DNA of 64,000 bases from Camellia lanceoleosa (GCA_025200525.1 CM045767.1:121632346-121696345); one strand, 5' to 3'; positions 23,040 through 35,900 are shown, counted from the first letter of the stretch. Notes: a model not told the origin generated them from the letters alone. Numbers and translations are program-made.

Positions 23040-23275
23040 TTTTTTTTTGTTTTTTTTGATTGAATAAACTAACTTACAAAGAGAAGTAAGGAAGATGAAA
23101 AACAAGAGCTGAAAGAGAACCTACAACCCAATTCAAGGAAAGATGACCTCGTAACGTAACCTGAGTTACCCAATGCGCAACCCCATTAGCTTTCTGCGAG
23201 CACCATTTAAATGAATGTTTTCCAAGATAGCCCTACGGCCCACATTCTGAGAGGACTGTTAACTATTGGAGTCTC
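23040..23275 (-). mobile_element. 5'-truncated LINE tail (RNase H C-terminus and poly-A)
   Basis: On the - strand it reads FKWCSQKANGVAHWVTQV, the C-terminal signature of the RNase H-like domain of plant LINE ORF2, then a stop and an A-rich tail (T-rich at 23040-23060 on the + strand). It is flanked by AAGTAAGGTAGC (23028-23039) and AAGTTAAGTAGC (23276-23287), imperfect copies that fit a target-primed duplication. It is too short to encode anything. Confidence 0.75.
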
Positions 23276-23302
23276 AAGTTAAGTAGCAGTTCAATTCTTT
23301 TA

Positions 23303-23586
23303 CTCACTCTGTCCCAAAATATTAATATTTTATTTTATTTTTTTATTATTTTAAAATATTAGTCAATTTTTAAAAATTAATGACTAAAATAATATGAATT
23401 TTTAATTTTGTTATTTTTTTAAATTCATTAACAACACAAAAAATACAATTATGACAATTGACATTCCTTAAAAAATATACTATCAAAAGGTAATTTTGAA
23501 AAATCAATATTTTTAAAGTACAATAATTGTACTACCAAAAAAAATTGAATTTCCCAAAAAAGACTATTATTTTGGGATGGAGTGAG
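23303..23586. mobile_element. Stowaway-like MITE (284 bp)
   Basis: Bounded by TA at both ends (23301-23302, 23587-23588). The left end is CTCACTCTGTCCCAAAATA and the right end, reverse-complemented, is CTCACTCCATCCCAAAATAA. This matches the Stowaway CTCCCTCCGTCCCA terminal repeat and TA target of Tc1/mariner-derived MITEs. The core is AT-rich. Confidence 0.9.
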
Positions 23587-23940
23587 TACTTTTTTTTCTT
23601 TTTTTAATTGAAATCATATATTCTTGGAGGGCTATGAATTTAAGAGTAAAAAGTAATAATTTGGTGTATAATATTCAAAATTTTACCATTAATAAAACCA
23701 AATGCTTGAATAACATTGACGCATAAATCTTATTATTATTAATTTCATTATTAATAATGATATTCTCATTCGCTCTAAATAATCTTATGTTATGTTTGAA
23801 GGACAATAATTTCGAGAGAATTTTAACATGATTCCAAAATTCATGATTTCAACATTTTGATGCAATTTGAATAAAAATGTGATTCTTAATTGGAGCAGGC
23901 GTCTCTCTAGTTCATAAAGTGGATTGGACAGTGCTGTTGG

Positions 23941-24738
23941 TGTTGGAATTTTTTTCATAAAAAAGACAAGAAAATATAAAAAAAATAAATTAAATAGAAA
24001 TGGTAAAATAATTTTTTTTATATTAAAGAATGAAATATAGAATAAACTACATAACTAAAAATACATAAATGAATTAGATTACATTATTAATAGAATAAAT
24101 TATTAACATGGATAACTAAAGATTAAAACTCATCGAGGTAAACTAAATTCTGAAAAAAAATTTAAGAACAAATGATAAGAAAAAAAGCAAACCGAAACCT
24201 GTGTGATATCACAGTTTCCTTAAAACAGATTCACGACCTCCCGATAGATGCTGGAGGTACGCCAGCGTCTGTCTCTTAGGATATGACAATCGATACCAGC
24301 TAATCCAGTAACACCTTCTGAATAGCTCTGGCGAACTTGACAATGGATGCACTCTCTCTAACAAGAACCAAAGAAGGGGCTACCAAAAGAAGATAGGAAA
24401 AAATTTCTTTGGTGTAAAAAAGAACTTTAACTTTTTATCTCAAAATACCACCTTCATTTTTCATAAAAATATCTCTCCAAAATTATCCTCCTAAATTGGA
24501 GAAAAAATGCCTCTATTTATACTAGTAAGAGAGAACCTTAACCATAAAAGCTAATATCAATAGGGCTATCAAATGTCATTAACCAAGGCCATCAACTCTG
24601 GCCATTAGGACTAGAGTTACAAATGTTAAAAACCTATGGCCACTAATATAGTCATCAACTCCATCATTATATACAAATAAATATGTATATAATGATCTTT
24701 GAATAAACCAACTAGATGGGTTGCAAAATGGATACGCA
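23941..24738 (-). mobile_element. Possible solo LTR
   Basis: Read on the - strand it ends AAATTCCAACA, as many Copia LTRs do, and holds a TATAAATAGAGGC box near 24520-24508. TGTTGG occurs on both sides (23935-23940 and 24739-24744), a possible target duplication. The right boundary is uncertain because similar C/A-rich U3-like sequence continues to about 24900. Confidence 0.4.
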
Positions 24739-25099
24739 TGTTGGGTCACAACTCAATCCACTCCCAATCTCAAACACATCTACAAGCTAAGCCCAACATA
24801 GTATAGCTGAACCCAAACTCAAGATTAAGTCCAAGTCTAAATCCAATACCAAACCCAGCACATGCACAAACACAAGTCTAGACCCAGTTCAAACTAAGAC
24901 TAAGTCCAAATCTAAGCGTAATACACATTTTATGAGACAATTTTCATTCACAACCCAATGGTTTCAGCTCATTATTCTTATATTGTAATCTTCTCACTTG
25001 AAAGAATACAAAACCACTCAGATCCACCTCAACCGGCGATTGGGTTCCACTTTAATTTTGAATTAAAGTTGTCGAAAAATCATTATTTTCCAATAGTTA

Positions 25100-25399
25100 G
25101 GCCCATGAGACCCACCACGGGTCTTATTTTGATAATCTAAACCATTCAATGTGTAGAACTCATTGAGTACTTTATCATTGTAAAAAATTATATTGATCGG
25201 ATATGATAGCCCGTTGATGAGAATATATTTTGTCAACAATTTATTTTTAAAATCATATTTACCATTCAAAAAAATATAATCTGATCAAAGGATATCGATA
25301 TCCAATCAAAGTATTTTTTTACAGGGATGAAATACTCAACGAGCTCTACAGATTGAATAGTTCAAATTATTGAAATAAAATACGTATTAGGCCCCATGA
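25100..25399. mobile_element. Foldback (long-TIR) MITE, ~300 bp
   Basis: The left arm has ATTCAATGTGTAGAACTCAT and TGAGTACTTTATC. The reverse complement of the right arm has ATTCAATCTGTAGAGCTCGT and TGAGTATTTCATC, with further matches out to GGCCCATG/GGGGCCTA. Arms are about 75-85 bp and imperfect, around an AT-rich centre with the small palindrome GATATCGATATC. No coding. The superfamily was not determined. Confidence 0.6.
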
Positions 25400-25578
25400 A
25401 CCCAAAATCACTGTTCAATTGTCCTTCCTAATTAACCATTCTAGGTGGAATCAATTTGCTAAACTAAGAGACTCTGATCTCCAACTTCCCCAGAAATCTC
25501 ACAATTTTATGTTTAAAAAGATCAAACTAAACACTTACATCAAAATAGCACAAAAATCCTACATAAGATTCATGAATT

Positions 25579-26855
25579 TGTTGGAAATGGTTATAAAATT
25601 CTGGGTAAAACCATAATTTTTTCCTAAGTTTGGTCTAATTTTTAGGTGGGCCCCGTGCATCGATTTACACGGGTCAAAGTGGTAACGCGTTCTATGCCGC
25701 GTTGTGATTCACGTGATATATTTGGTTGTTCAAAACCATTACCAAGTGAATGGGAAATTGAAGCCAAAGTAAGCTCCATGGAAATGGAGTTTTGGTGGAA
25801 ATTCCTTTAAGGTTGAATAAGGCTTGTCCCACATTGATTTGGTGGGAGGTTTTGAGAGGGTTTATAAGGCATGGGTTTGGTACTTGGGGTGTGCCCCAAG
25901 GGGTACCCAAGTGTTTTAGAGGGAGAGGTTATGGACAAAATGGGCTAGACCCATTGGACCCAAAAATCACCACACACTCGCGCGCGGGCCGCCGCAATCC
26001 GTCCGTCCGGGCGGGCTGGGCCTGGGCTTGGGTGCGTGGTGTGAGGTTGGGTTGGGCTTATTCGGCCCAATATTAATCTTTTTGGGCCAAAAACATTTGA
26101 AAGAATTCAAATTAAATTGGTTTGGATTTTTTGTTCATCCAAACAAGGCCCTTCCCGTAATTAAACTGGTTTGTATTTGTTGTTCATCCAAACAGGGCCC
26201 TTCCCGTTTTTGAACCCAACAGATTTAAATATGTTTGAATTTCAAACCAAACAGTGCCTAACTTGTTTGTATCTGTTTAATTCAAATTGAACAGGTACAG
26301 TACCTGTTTATTTCAAAACCAAGAGCCACCAATACATCTATATATAGACCAGCCTCCCATTTGGATTTTAACTCCAATTTTCGTACTCCTTCTTCTGCTT
26401 TAGATCTCTGTCATATTGCTGCATTTTATTTCTGAAAGAAAGAGTGTAAACATTTTGTGTGTTCGATGGACGAATAAATTGTAGTGCTGCATTTATTCGT
26501 TGATAGATCATTTCATCCTGGGAGATAGACGTCCAAATTCTGAAAGCACCGTGGAGAGGACGAATCTGTCTTAAGGACACAGTGTTAAACACTGGACTTG
26601 ATCAGAAAAATCATTCAAAGAAATTAACCAAGTAAGTTGTTTAATTTTATTCTATTTTTAATTTGTTTATTTAATCAGATTTTAATTTTGTTTTTGTAAT
26701 AAAATAAAATCTGTTATTTATTTATTTATTTTTATTTCGAGTTTGATTTTTGTAATCAAACATATTCTCTTCTTTTCTTTATTTCTTTAATTCTAATTGT
26801 TGTTTTGTACACAATAGAATTAATATCTTTTAAATACAGTGAAGATTGCCTAACA
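25579..26855 (+). repeat. C1 5' LTR (1277 bp)
   Basis: Starts TGTTGGAAATGG and ends GATTGCCTAACA. TATATATAG at 26339-26347 is the likely TATA box. A short GC-rich patch near 25970-26040 stands out from the AT-rich surroundings and differs in every LTR of this family. Confidence 0.92.
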
Positions 26856-27185
26856 ATCTTAAGACAGACTCCTTTTTGGTATCTTCATTGTATTTAATTT
26901 TACATTTTCAAAGTAATATTCGTTGGAAAAACAAATAGGGATTTATGCTATTTGAGATAGTAGTAATATCATCTCTTTTCTTTGACAACTAGTAGTAATG
27001 CGATCTTGGTGTCATTAACAATTTCGAGAATATTATTTGGTATTACGTAAAATTATTTTGGTATTTTATTTTTCTGTTTTAGTAACAAGGAAAATAAAAT
27101 TATTTTGTGTTATATTTTATTTTCGGTTTTAGTAACTAGAAAATTAATTTGTGTTTTAATTTTTTCGATTTTTGTAATCGAGATT

Positions 27186-28200
27186 ATGGCTACTACAACC
27201 TGAAGCGCATCTGGCGGTGGCATTCTGTTGTTACACCAACATCGGTCCCTATTCGTAACCATGTTCATGTACCAATCAATCATGGGGAAAAATCGGAAAA
27301 ATTTAACTTGATCGAAGTTTAAGAGATGGTAGCGAAGATCTTTTCTATCTTACAACTCTTAATTTGGCCAGTTTCTCCATGAAGAGGCTCCAAAGACTTA
27401 AAGAGAGTGAAAGTGATCGGCAAGTTGTTGTCTTTGTAGATGCTTGGAAACATTCAGATTTCTGTGCGAAACTACATCCTCAATGGCCTTGACAATATCT
27501 TTGTATAATGTATACTGATCCTCTGAAGTCAAAAAAGAATTGTGGGATTCTTTGGAGAAGAAATACAAGACGAGGATGCACAACAAAGAAATTTGTTGTC
27601 GGTAAATTTCTGGATTTTGTAATGGTCGACTCCCAAACGGTAATATCTCAAGTTCAAAATTTTCAGATAATTTTGCATGATATTCATTCAGAAGGTATGT
27701 CTCTTAGCAAGTCTTTCCAAGTCGCTGCTTTGGTGGAAAAGTTACCACCGGCTTGGAAAGATTTCAAAAATTATTTAAAACATAAACGCAAAGAGATGAC
27801 CATGGATGAACTTATAGTAAGACTGAGAATTGAACAAGATAACCGAAAGGCTGAAAAGAGGAATGGGAAAAATTCCATTGAGTCTAAGGCTAATGTGGTT
27901 GAACAAGTTCAAAAATCACATAACAAAAAGAGAAAGTTTACTGGAGATGGTCCTAAACAAGGCAACAACAATGGCAACAAGAAGTTCAAAGGAAAATGCT
28001 ATAACTGTGGCAAGACTGGACATCGAGCTTCTGACTGCCGCCGTCCTAAGAAAGATCATGGAAGTACAAGTAAGAAGACCACTAATCAGGCCAATGTAAC
28101 AGAATTGGATTACATTTCTGATGGAGTAAATGACATCAACCTCTCTGCTGTGGTGTCTGAGGCTAACTTGGTTGGGAATCCCAAAGAGTGGTGGATTGAC
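27186..28200 (+). pseudogene. C1 gag and start of protease (broken)
   Basis: ATG at 27186 matches the C2 start (MAT.T) but is followed by a stop at codon 6 (ACC TGA). The N-terminal 100 codons are frameshifted (about 27240-27560). The intact part has KFVVGKFLDFVMVDSQTV, SFQVAALVEKLPPAWKDFKN, EMTMDELIVRLRIEQDNRKA and the CCHC zinc knuckle CYNCGKTGHRASDC at about 27997-28038, which binds element RNA. The protease begins at KEWWID; then one frame change turns the catalytic DTGA into DLWSN, so the active site is lost. Confidence 0.88.
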
Positions 28201-29640
28201 CTTTGGAGCAACTCGTCACATTTGTGCGGACAAGAAGATGTTCACTACCTACAATGAGGTGCAAATCTTTGAGCAACTTTTATGGGAAATTCTTCTACTT
28301 CTCTTTGGTGGACAAGGAAAAGTGATCTTGAAGATGACATCAGGAAAAGAACTGACCCTCAACAACGTACTGCATGTACCTAACATCCGGAAGAATTTAG
28401 TTTCTGGTTCTTTGTTAAGTAAAAATGGTTTTAGGCTTGTTTTTGAGTCTGATAAGTTTGTATTAACAAAGAGTGGTATGTATGTTGGTAAGGGATACAT
28501 GAGTGATGGTCTCTTTAAACTTAATGTAATGACAGTTGTACCAAAAGTTGCTATGAATGAGAATAACACATCTTTTACTTATATTCTTGAGTCGAATTTA
28601 TGGCATGGTAGATTAGGTCATGTAAATTATGATGCTTTGCGTAGATTAATTGGTTTGGATTATATACCAAAGTTTGAAATTAATCCTAATCATAAATGTG
28701 AAGTTTGTGTAGAAGCAAAACTAACTAAGGCTCCATTTAAATCAGTTGAAAGGAAAACTGAACCTCTAGAATTAATTCATACTGATGTATGTGATTTAAA
28801 ATTTATTCAAACTAGAGGAGGTAAAAAGTATTTCATAACATTTATCGATGATTGCACAAGATATTGTTATGTTTATTTACTTAAAAGTAAAGATGAAGCC
28901 TTAGAAATGTTTAAACTCTACAAAACAGAAGTTGAAAATCAACTTGGTAAAACCATTAAAATGGTTAGAAGTGATAGGGGTGGTGAATATGATGCACCAT
29001 TAAATGAATTTTGCACAACATGGCATTATTCACCAAACTACGACCCCTTATTCTCCTGACAAAATGGAATTCTTTGAAAGGAAGAATAGAACTCTAAAAG
29101 AAATGATGAATGCCATGTTACTAAGTTCAGCTTACCCACGTAACTTGTGGGGGGAAGCAATATTGTCAGCTAATTATGTTCTTAATAGAATACCCCACAA
29201 GAAAACTAAAAGGATTCCTTATGAATTGTGGAAAGGTCGACCACCTTCCTACAAATACTTGAAAGTGTGGAGGTGTTTGGCAAAAGTTGAAGTTCCTGTT
29301 CCTAACAAGACTAAGATTGGACCAAAAACAGTAGATTGTGTGTTTATTGGTTATGCTCAGAATAGTAGTGCATATCGGTTTCTGACTTATAAATCAGAAA
29401 TACCTGATATAAATGTGAACACTATTATAGAGTCAAGGAATGCTGTGTTTTTTGAACATGTCTTTCCTTATAAGAAAGGACAAGAATTAAGTTCACAGAA
29501 AAGAACTTATGATTGTACACAAAGTCAAGAGACTAATGACAATCAAACACAAGAGACTAGTAATGGTCTCAACCAATAGGATTTAACTGATGATGAACCA
29601 AGAAGAAGTAAGAGAGCGAGAACATCAAAATCCTTTGGTC
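28201..29640 (+). pseudogene. C1 protease remainder and integrase (broken)
   Basis: The frame resumes [18 protein letters not shown]. The pre-integrase zinc region shows [17 protein letters not shown] and [10 protein letters not shown]. The integrase core shows [26 protein letters not shown] and [16 protein letters not shown]. Around 29020 a frameshift garbles the segment that in C2 reads [18 protein letters not shown], and the frame returns at EFFERKNRTLKEMMNAML, which holds the catalytic E. It continues to LKVWRCLAKV and the charged linker QSQETNDNQTQETS, ending at a TAG (29577-29579). Confidence 0.87.
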
Positions 29641-31212
29641 CAGATTTTTTGACATACCTGTTAGAAAATGAACCTCAAAGCTTTAAGGCAGCAATGACAG
29701 GTCCTGAAGCACCTTTGTGGAAAGAGGCTGTTAATAATGAAATTGAATCCATTATGCAAAATCATACTTGGGAATTGGTGGATCTTCCACCAGGTTCTAA
29801 ACCTCTTGGATATAAATGGATATTCAAAAAAAAAAATGAAAGCAGATGGTTCAATTGACAAGTATAAAGCAAGACTTGTAGTTAAAGGTTACAGACAAAA
29901 GGAAGGTCTGGATTATTTTGACACATATTCTCCTGTGACGAGAATAACATCCATTCGCATGCTTATTGCTATAGCAGCGTTGTTTAATTTAGAAATACAT
30001 CAAATGGATATTAAGACAGCTTTCTTAAATGGTGATCTAAATGAAGAGATCTATATGGAACAACCCGAAGGGTTTGTAGTATCAGGGCAAGAAAAGAAAG
30101 TTTGTCGACTTGTAAAATCCTTTTATGGATTAAAACAAGCACCTAAGCAATGGCATGAAAAATTTGATCATGCAATGCTTACTAATGGGTTTAAGATAAA
30201 CGAATGTGACAAATGTGTCTATGTTAAAAACACTGACCAAGGCTATGTCGTAGTTTGTCTTTATGTGGATGACATGCTTATCATTGGAAGCAGTCAAAAC
30301 ATGATCAAATTAACTAAGCAAATGCTTAACAAAAGATTTGATATGAAAGATATGGGGGTCGCAGATGTTATATTAGGAATGAAAATTACTAAAACATCTG
30401 ACGGCTATGCATTATCTCAATCTCATTATATTGAGAAAATACTTGATAAATTTATCAAGAATGATTTGAATTTAGCTAGAACACCTGTAGACATCAGTCT
30501 TTATTTATCGAAAAATAAAGGTGATGCAGTGTCCCAGTTAAAATACTCCCAAATTATTGGAAGCCTAATGTACCTAATGAATTGTACTCGTCTTGATATA
30601 GCTTATGCTATCAGTAAATTGAGTAGGTACACTAGTAACCCTGGAGAAGACCATTGGAAAGCGATCATTCGAGTTCTTAGATATCTAAGATTTACTCGTG
30701 ATCGTGGTTTAAATTTTACTCGATATCCAGCAGTACTCGAAGGTTATTGTGATGCCAATTGGATATCGGATACTAAAGATTCAAAATCCACTAGTGGATA
30801 TGTCTTTACTCTAGGAGGCGCTGCTGTTTCTTGGAAGTCCACGAAACAAACTTGCATCGCACGATCCACAATGGAATCCGAGTTCATTGCTTTAGACAAA
30901 GCAGGTGAAGAAGCAGAATGGCTTCGTCACTTCTTAGAAGACATTCCAATGTGGCCAAAACCTATGCCAGCTATTGGCATGCATTGTGATAGTCAATCTG
31001 CAATAGGCAGGGCACAGAATCATATGTATAACGGTAAGTCACGACATATTCGTCGTCGACATAATACCGTTAGGCAGTTGTTGTCAAACAGAATAATCTC
31101 AATAGATTATATAGAATCTAAAGAGAATATTGCGGATCCGTTAACAAAAGGTTTGACAAAAGAGCTAGTGTATAGTTCATCGAAGGGGATGGGATTAAAG
31201 CCTATTACATAA
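29641..31212 (+). pseudogene. C1 reverse transcriptase and RNase H (one frameshift)
   Basis: The RT N-terminus ([40 protein letters not shown]) is in one frame. After an A-run at about 29825-29836 the frame changes to [19 protein letters not shown]. The rest is open to TAA after KPIT. Key blocks are [12 protein letters not shown], the catalytic YVDDMLIIG (YVDD at 30262-30273) and [15 protein letters not shown]. RNase H shows [40 protein letters not shown] and IADPLTKGL. The long open frame (about 460 residues) makes this the best-preserved coding part in the window. Confidence 0.92.
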
Positions 31213-31825
31213 GAGTCGTCATAATGGTAACCCTACTTATATGACTAGAGATCCCAAGAACTAAGTTCAAAGGGACAACTAAGTTATGTATGGCTCGCCA
31301 GAAATCACCAAGGGATTAAATTTCCCTACCCATTCCTATGGTGAGAGTGATATCTGCAACATATATTGTCTGTAGGGGTATAAGAATAAGCTTTGCTTTT
31401 AATGATTACTTATATCTTGATTAAGGCATACAATCAAGATGAGTATAAGGAGATACTCAAAATAAGAATCACCTATATGAGTGTTGAACTGGGGCCGGTT
31501 CTATGAGAATGAAAGAGGCTAAATTCTCTAAAAACACTCATGAAAACCGAGAGCGTTCAAGGCCAAAATGAACACAAGGAGAACCACGATGTGTTAGAAG
31601 ATATTTTGTGTGAAATCTATTGTCTTGGCTTACACAAACAAATTTGAACAATTCAAGGCATCGCGTCCATTGGTTAGCCAGTAAGGCCGATAGGTTATCA
31701 CTAGGGAAGGTTCAAGGCCGAAAACTACTTATCCTGATGCAAGATATTTTTCGACTTATACTCTTTCGTTAAGTCTGCATATTGCTGCATTTCCATTATC
31801 ATCAAATTCCATTCATGTGGGGGAT
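31213..31825 (+). other. C1 3' untranslated region and polypurine tract
   Basis: Non-coding, conserved with C2 (45559-46167). It ends TCATGTGGGGGAT, a purine-rich primer tract directly before the 3' LTR. Confidence 0.75.
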
Positions 31826-32965
31826 TGTTGGAAATGGTTATTACATTCTAGGTAAAACCAGAATTTTTTCCTAAGTTTGGTCTAATTTTTAGGTGGGCCC
31901 CGTGCATCGATTTACACGGGTCAAAGTGGTAACGCGTTCTATGCCGCGTTGTGATTCACGTGGTATATTTGGTTGTTCAAAACCATTACCGAGTGAATGG
32001 GAAATTGAAGCCAAAGTAAGCTCCATGGAAATGGAGTTTTGGTGGAAATTCCTTTAAGGTTGAATAAGGCTTGTCCCACATTGATTTGGTGGGAGGTTTT
32101 GAGAGGGTTTATAAGGCATGGGTTTGGTACTTGGGGTGTGCCCCAAGGGGTACCCAAGTGTTTTAGAGGGAGAGGTTATGGACAAAATGGGCTAGACCCA
32201 TTGGACCCAAAAATCACCACATGCAGCTGCGCCGCCGCGCCGTCCCGTCCGGCCAGGCGGCTTGGTAGTGTGAGGTTGGGTTGGGCTTATTCGGCCCAAT
32301 ACTAATCTTTTTGGGCCAAAAACATTTGAAAAAATTCAAATTAAATTGGTTTGGATTTTTTGTTCATCCAAACAAGGCCCTTCCCGTAATTAAACTGGTT
32401 TGTATTTGTACAGTACCTGTTTATTAAAACCAAGAGCCACCAATACATCTATATATAGACCAGCCTCCCATTTGGATTTTAACTCCAATTTTCGTACTCC
32501 TTCTTCTGCTTTAGATCTCTGTCATATTGCTGCATTTTATTTCTGAAAGAAAGAGTGTAAACATTTTGTGTGTTAACGACGAATAAATTGTAGTCTTTGC
32601 ATTTATTCGTTGATAGATCATTTCATCCTGGGAGATAGACGTCCAAATTCTGAAAGCACCGTGGAGAGGACGAATCTGTCTTAAGAACACAGTGTTAAAC
32701 ACTGGACTTGATCAGAAAAATCATTCAAAGAAATTAACCAAGTAAGTTGTTTAATTTTATTCTGTTTTTAATTTGTTTATTTAATCAGATTTTAATTTTG
32801 TTTTTGTAATAAAATAAAATCTGTTATTTATTTATTTATTTTTATTTCGAGTTTGATTTTTGTAATCAAACATATTCTCTTCTTTTCTTTATTTTTTTAA
32901 TTCTAATTGTTGTTTTGTACACAATAGAATTAATATCTTTTAAATACAGTGAAGATTGCATAACA
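31826..32965 (+). repeat. C1 3' LTR (1140 bp)
   Basis: Homologous to 25579-26855, with a ~115-bp gap after TGGTTTGTATTTG (near 32408) and a different GC-rich patch (about 32217-32268). TATA box TATATATAG at 32450-32458. Ends GATTGCATAACA before the GAATT duplication. Confidence 0.92.
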
Positions 32966-34679
32966 GAATTATCCAAACACTTTAATGAAATTATCTTATC
33001 AAATTAATGAAAATAAGATTCCTAGTAATTGCTTATCCTTACCATTCAAACATAGTTTTAGCCACTTTTCCAACAATAATTTGCTAGGTGTTATGGATGA
33101 AGAAAAAAATGATATTGTTACTGAAATTTATATTTTACTCTTAATTATCCCTAAAACTTTACAAATCATTTGTATTAGTTCTGATTGCTTTAATCTTATT
33201 AAGAGAAAAATCAGTGTAATCATACCAAAACTTATGAATTTTTTTCTTTTTAAGTCTCAAAATGATTAGAATAATTTACCCAAAAAAATAAAATTAAACC
33301 TGTGGATCCAACCTAACCCAATTTTTTTCACTTTGGGTTGGTTTGGTTTCAAATTCAAAAATTGAGAATCGACCAAAATTGATTCAGTTATCAATTTAGC
33401 TCTAATTCAAACCTCTCAAGCAATTAACAATGTTGATTGGATTTGAAATTTTTATCTTTTCTTAGTAATTTTATAATCGCAAAATTGTTATGAAAATGGT
33501 AGTGCCAATAAGGCAACAATCAATACTATTAGGTGTAAAATGTAATTATTTCCTACAGATTTTTATACATATGAAATATAAATTAGTTATTTTTTAGATT
33601 TTTAAAAATTTTGGATCAATTTTATAATTCTGGAAAACAAATGGTGGGCATTTCGTAAGTTTTAAGGATCGAGAGTAGTTATGTAATTTTGATTATTTTA
33701 ACAATAATAAATTGATATTTATAATTAAGATAGAATTTAGGACTATTATGTGCATTTTGAGAGTATGAGGAATTTTGTAAATTTGGGAACTTGGAGATCA
33801 ATTTTATAATTAACTGAAATTGTGTAATATATATATATATATATAAACGCTCGTAAAATATGTTGTGTGACAATTACATGTAATATATATGACATATTAT
33901 AATAAAGGAGAAACATGATGGAACAATTTAGGAAAATAATTGATGAAGTGAGATTGATCTTGGCTTAAATGTTATATATTTGATCTGCTAATATATATTT
34001 TATTAGTCTATTTATTTATATTATATTATAATTTTATATATTTATACATATTTTAAGTGTGTATATAACTTGTTATAAATAATATATTATAGGAAAAAGA
34101 TCCAGATTCTTTTTTTCCCTCACCTCCTTGACCCCCTCTCTTTCTGATTGGTCAGATTTTTTTATTTTTTATTTTTTTTCTTTCTTTCTTTCTCCTCCAA
34201 TCATCACCTGCCACGTGTGTATGGGGTGGGGAGAGGAGGGGAGGGGAAGGAGGTGGGAATGATGATTGGAGGAGGTCTCTATCAAAGTCCTATATTATAT
34301 TATAAAATAAAATAATAAAAAATAAATAAACTTTCGGTGGGAGAATTTTCCCCCACCGTTATCCAACATCTTCATTTGTATATATATATATTAGCATGTC
34401 ACCAGTGCTATGCACGGAATAATTATATATATTTATATTTATTTTAAATTTTTTTTAATATATAAATTATTTTTTTAAAGATTTTTTATAAAAATAATTT
34501 AACAATTTTATCACTAACCATAATGTATGAGAAAAGTTGAAAAGGGTACTGCAGTAATTATACACGGATTGTATCTATAATTATTTGTATGAGGGAATTT
34601 TAAATGCTAATCAGGGGATTGTATCAATAAATGTAGACATGTGAAAAGACATGTGGATTCAAAAAAATTAATAAAAGTT

Positions 34680-35110
34680 GATCAGAGGATTTTAACCAAA
34701 TCAATAAATGCTGAATTTTTTTTTAAATAAAATATTTAAAAAATTCAGATTGGAATATTGAAACTCCCACAGGCCTTAAGGGTTAAAAACCCCCTCTTGC
34801 TTAATATATAGTATAGATATAGATAGATAGATATAGATATAGATAATATAATATATATAGATAGATGTGTTGAAATTTTCAAGAAATTTTGTTTATGCTG
34901 GTCTTTAATGCATTAAAATTTAATTAAGAGGGGGTTTTGACCAAATCTCCCAAAAGGCATGGGGATTGGGAAAAATTAATAAATATTAAGGTTTTTTTTT
35001 AATTAAATCAAAAAATTAGAAAATTAGGATTAGAATATTATAGCTCCCACAAGTCTTGGAGGTTAAAAATCTCTTTTTGCTTAATATATAGTATAGATAA
35101 TAAAATATTA
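34680..35110. repeat. Two copies of a degenerate element end
   Basis: Two blocks end alike: CTCCCACAGGCCTTAAGGGT ... TTGCTTAATATATAGTATAG (to about 34817) and CTCCCACAAGTCTTGGAGGT ... TTGCTTAATATATAGTATAG (to about 35097). Both follow TTTTGACCAAATC- or TTTTAACCAAATC-like sequence. The region before, from 34395, begins AGCATGTCACCAGTGCTATG with a GTGC/GCAC pairing. The superfamily was not determined; Helitron-like or MITE are both possible. Confidence 0.5.
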
Positions 35111-35119
35111 TATAATTAT

Positions 35120-35900
35120 ATCATTATGTTTATTTGATTGCATGTTGAAGTCTGAAAAGCGGAAAGAAAAGGGCGAGAAAAAGAAGAGGAGCAGAGCTGC
35201 GGGAGAGCTCCAGCTGCAGGTAAGGGCCAAGAATGAGAATGTGTATTTTTGTAAATATTAGAATTAGTGTTAGGAAATAAATTTATTTATCTTGGGATAG
35301 TGCTGAAATTCTAAATAATTGGAGTAAGTTGTATTTAATATTTTTAGTTTTGATTTCATTTGGATATAATTATATAACTCTTAGATCTTTTTGTATAATA
35401 AATATTTTATTCAAACTATGTTATATAATGGTTTTCACTGATGTGTATTAAAATTATTAGAAAGTCATACCTAATAAAATGAGTCATGCATCAACTGTAA
35501 TTTAGTTTAGTTTAGTGGTGACAGTCCGTGCTAAAAGAAGATAATTCGTGACTTTCTAGTTTTGATATACAAATTCTCTTGATAATATATTTCTGATCAA
35601 TTTACATTACAGTATTCAAATCAATGATTTTCTAAATATACTCACCCAATTATGATGTTAGTAGTGAATTCAAAATTCTAAGATTTTTATTTTATTTTAT
35701 TTTATTTAATTAGTTTAATTTTCACTCCAAATATTCACAAACAAATCTAAATTTCTAAATTAAATTATTCATCATTAGCCCCTGTGGACCGACACCCGGC
35801 CTTAACCGCTATTCTACGGAGTAGTTGTTTTTATTTGGTTTTAAATAAAATATTTTGGTGTACAAACAACCACATCAATTTTTGAAACCGTTGCCGGGGA
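35120..35900 (+). repeat. Athila-like LTR end and primer-binding-site remnant
   Basis: GTGGACCGACACCCGG ... CTATTCTACGGAGTAG ... CACATCA is followed by TTTTTGAAACCGTTGCCGGG, a decayed form of the TGGCGCCGTTGCCGGGGA site used by Athila-type gypsy elements. A consensus splice donor (CAGGTAAGG) sits near 35217. The left limit is a guess. No internal coding region follows before C2. Confidence 0.45.

Larger units (their letters stand above)
22933..25578. other. Spacer between G2 and C1
   Basis: AT-rich, with no gene. It contains the LINE tail, the Stowaway-like MITE, the LTR-like block and the foldback element listed separately. The remaining stretches (23590-23940, 24745-25095, 25400-25570) show nothing recognisable beyond AT-rich DNA. 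Confidence 0.6.
25579..32965 (+). mobile_element. C1: complete Ty1/copia retrotransposon
   Basis: The element is 7.4 kb and is flanked by GAATT at 25574-25578 and 32966-32970. The order is LTR, gag, protease, integrase, RT, RNase H, LTR, which is the Copia order. A near relative, C2, lies at 36160. The LTRs are 1277 and 1140 bp; the difference is mainly one ~115-bp deletion in the 3' copy. The polyprotein is split by frameshifts, so C1 is not autonomous. Confidence 0.95.

Noticed and set aside
32985..33269. 94-codon ORF as a small gene
   Set aside because: AT-rich, no recognisable family, no homologue in the window; expected by chance.
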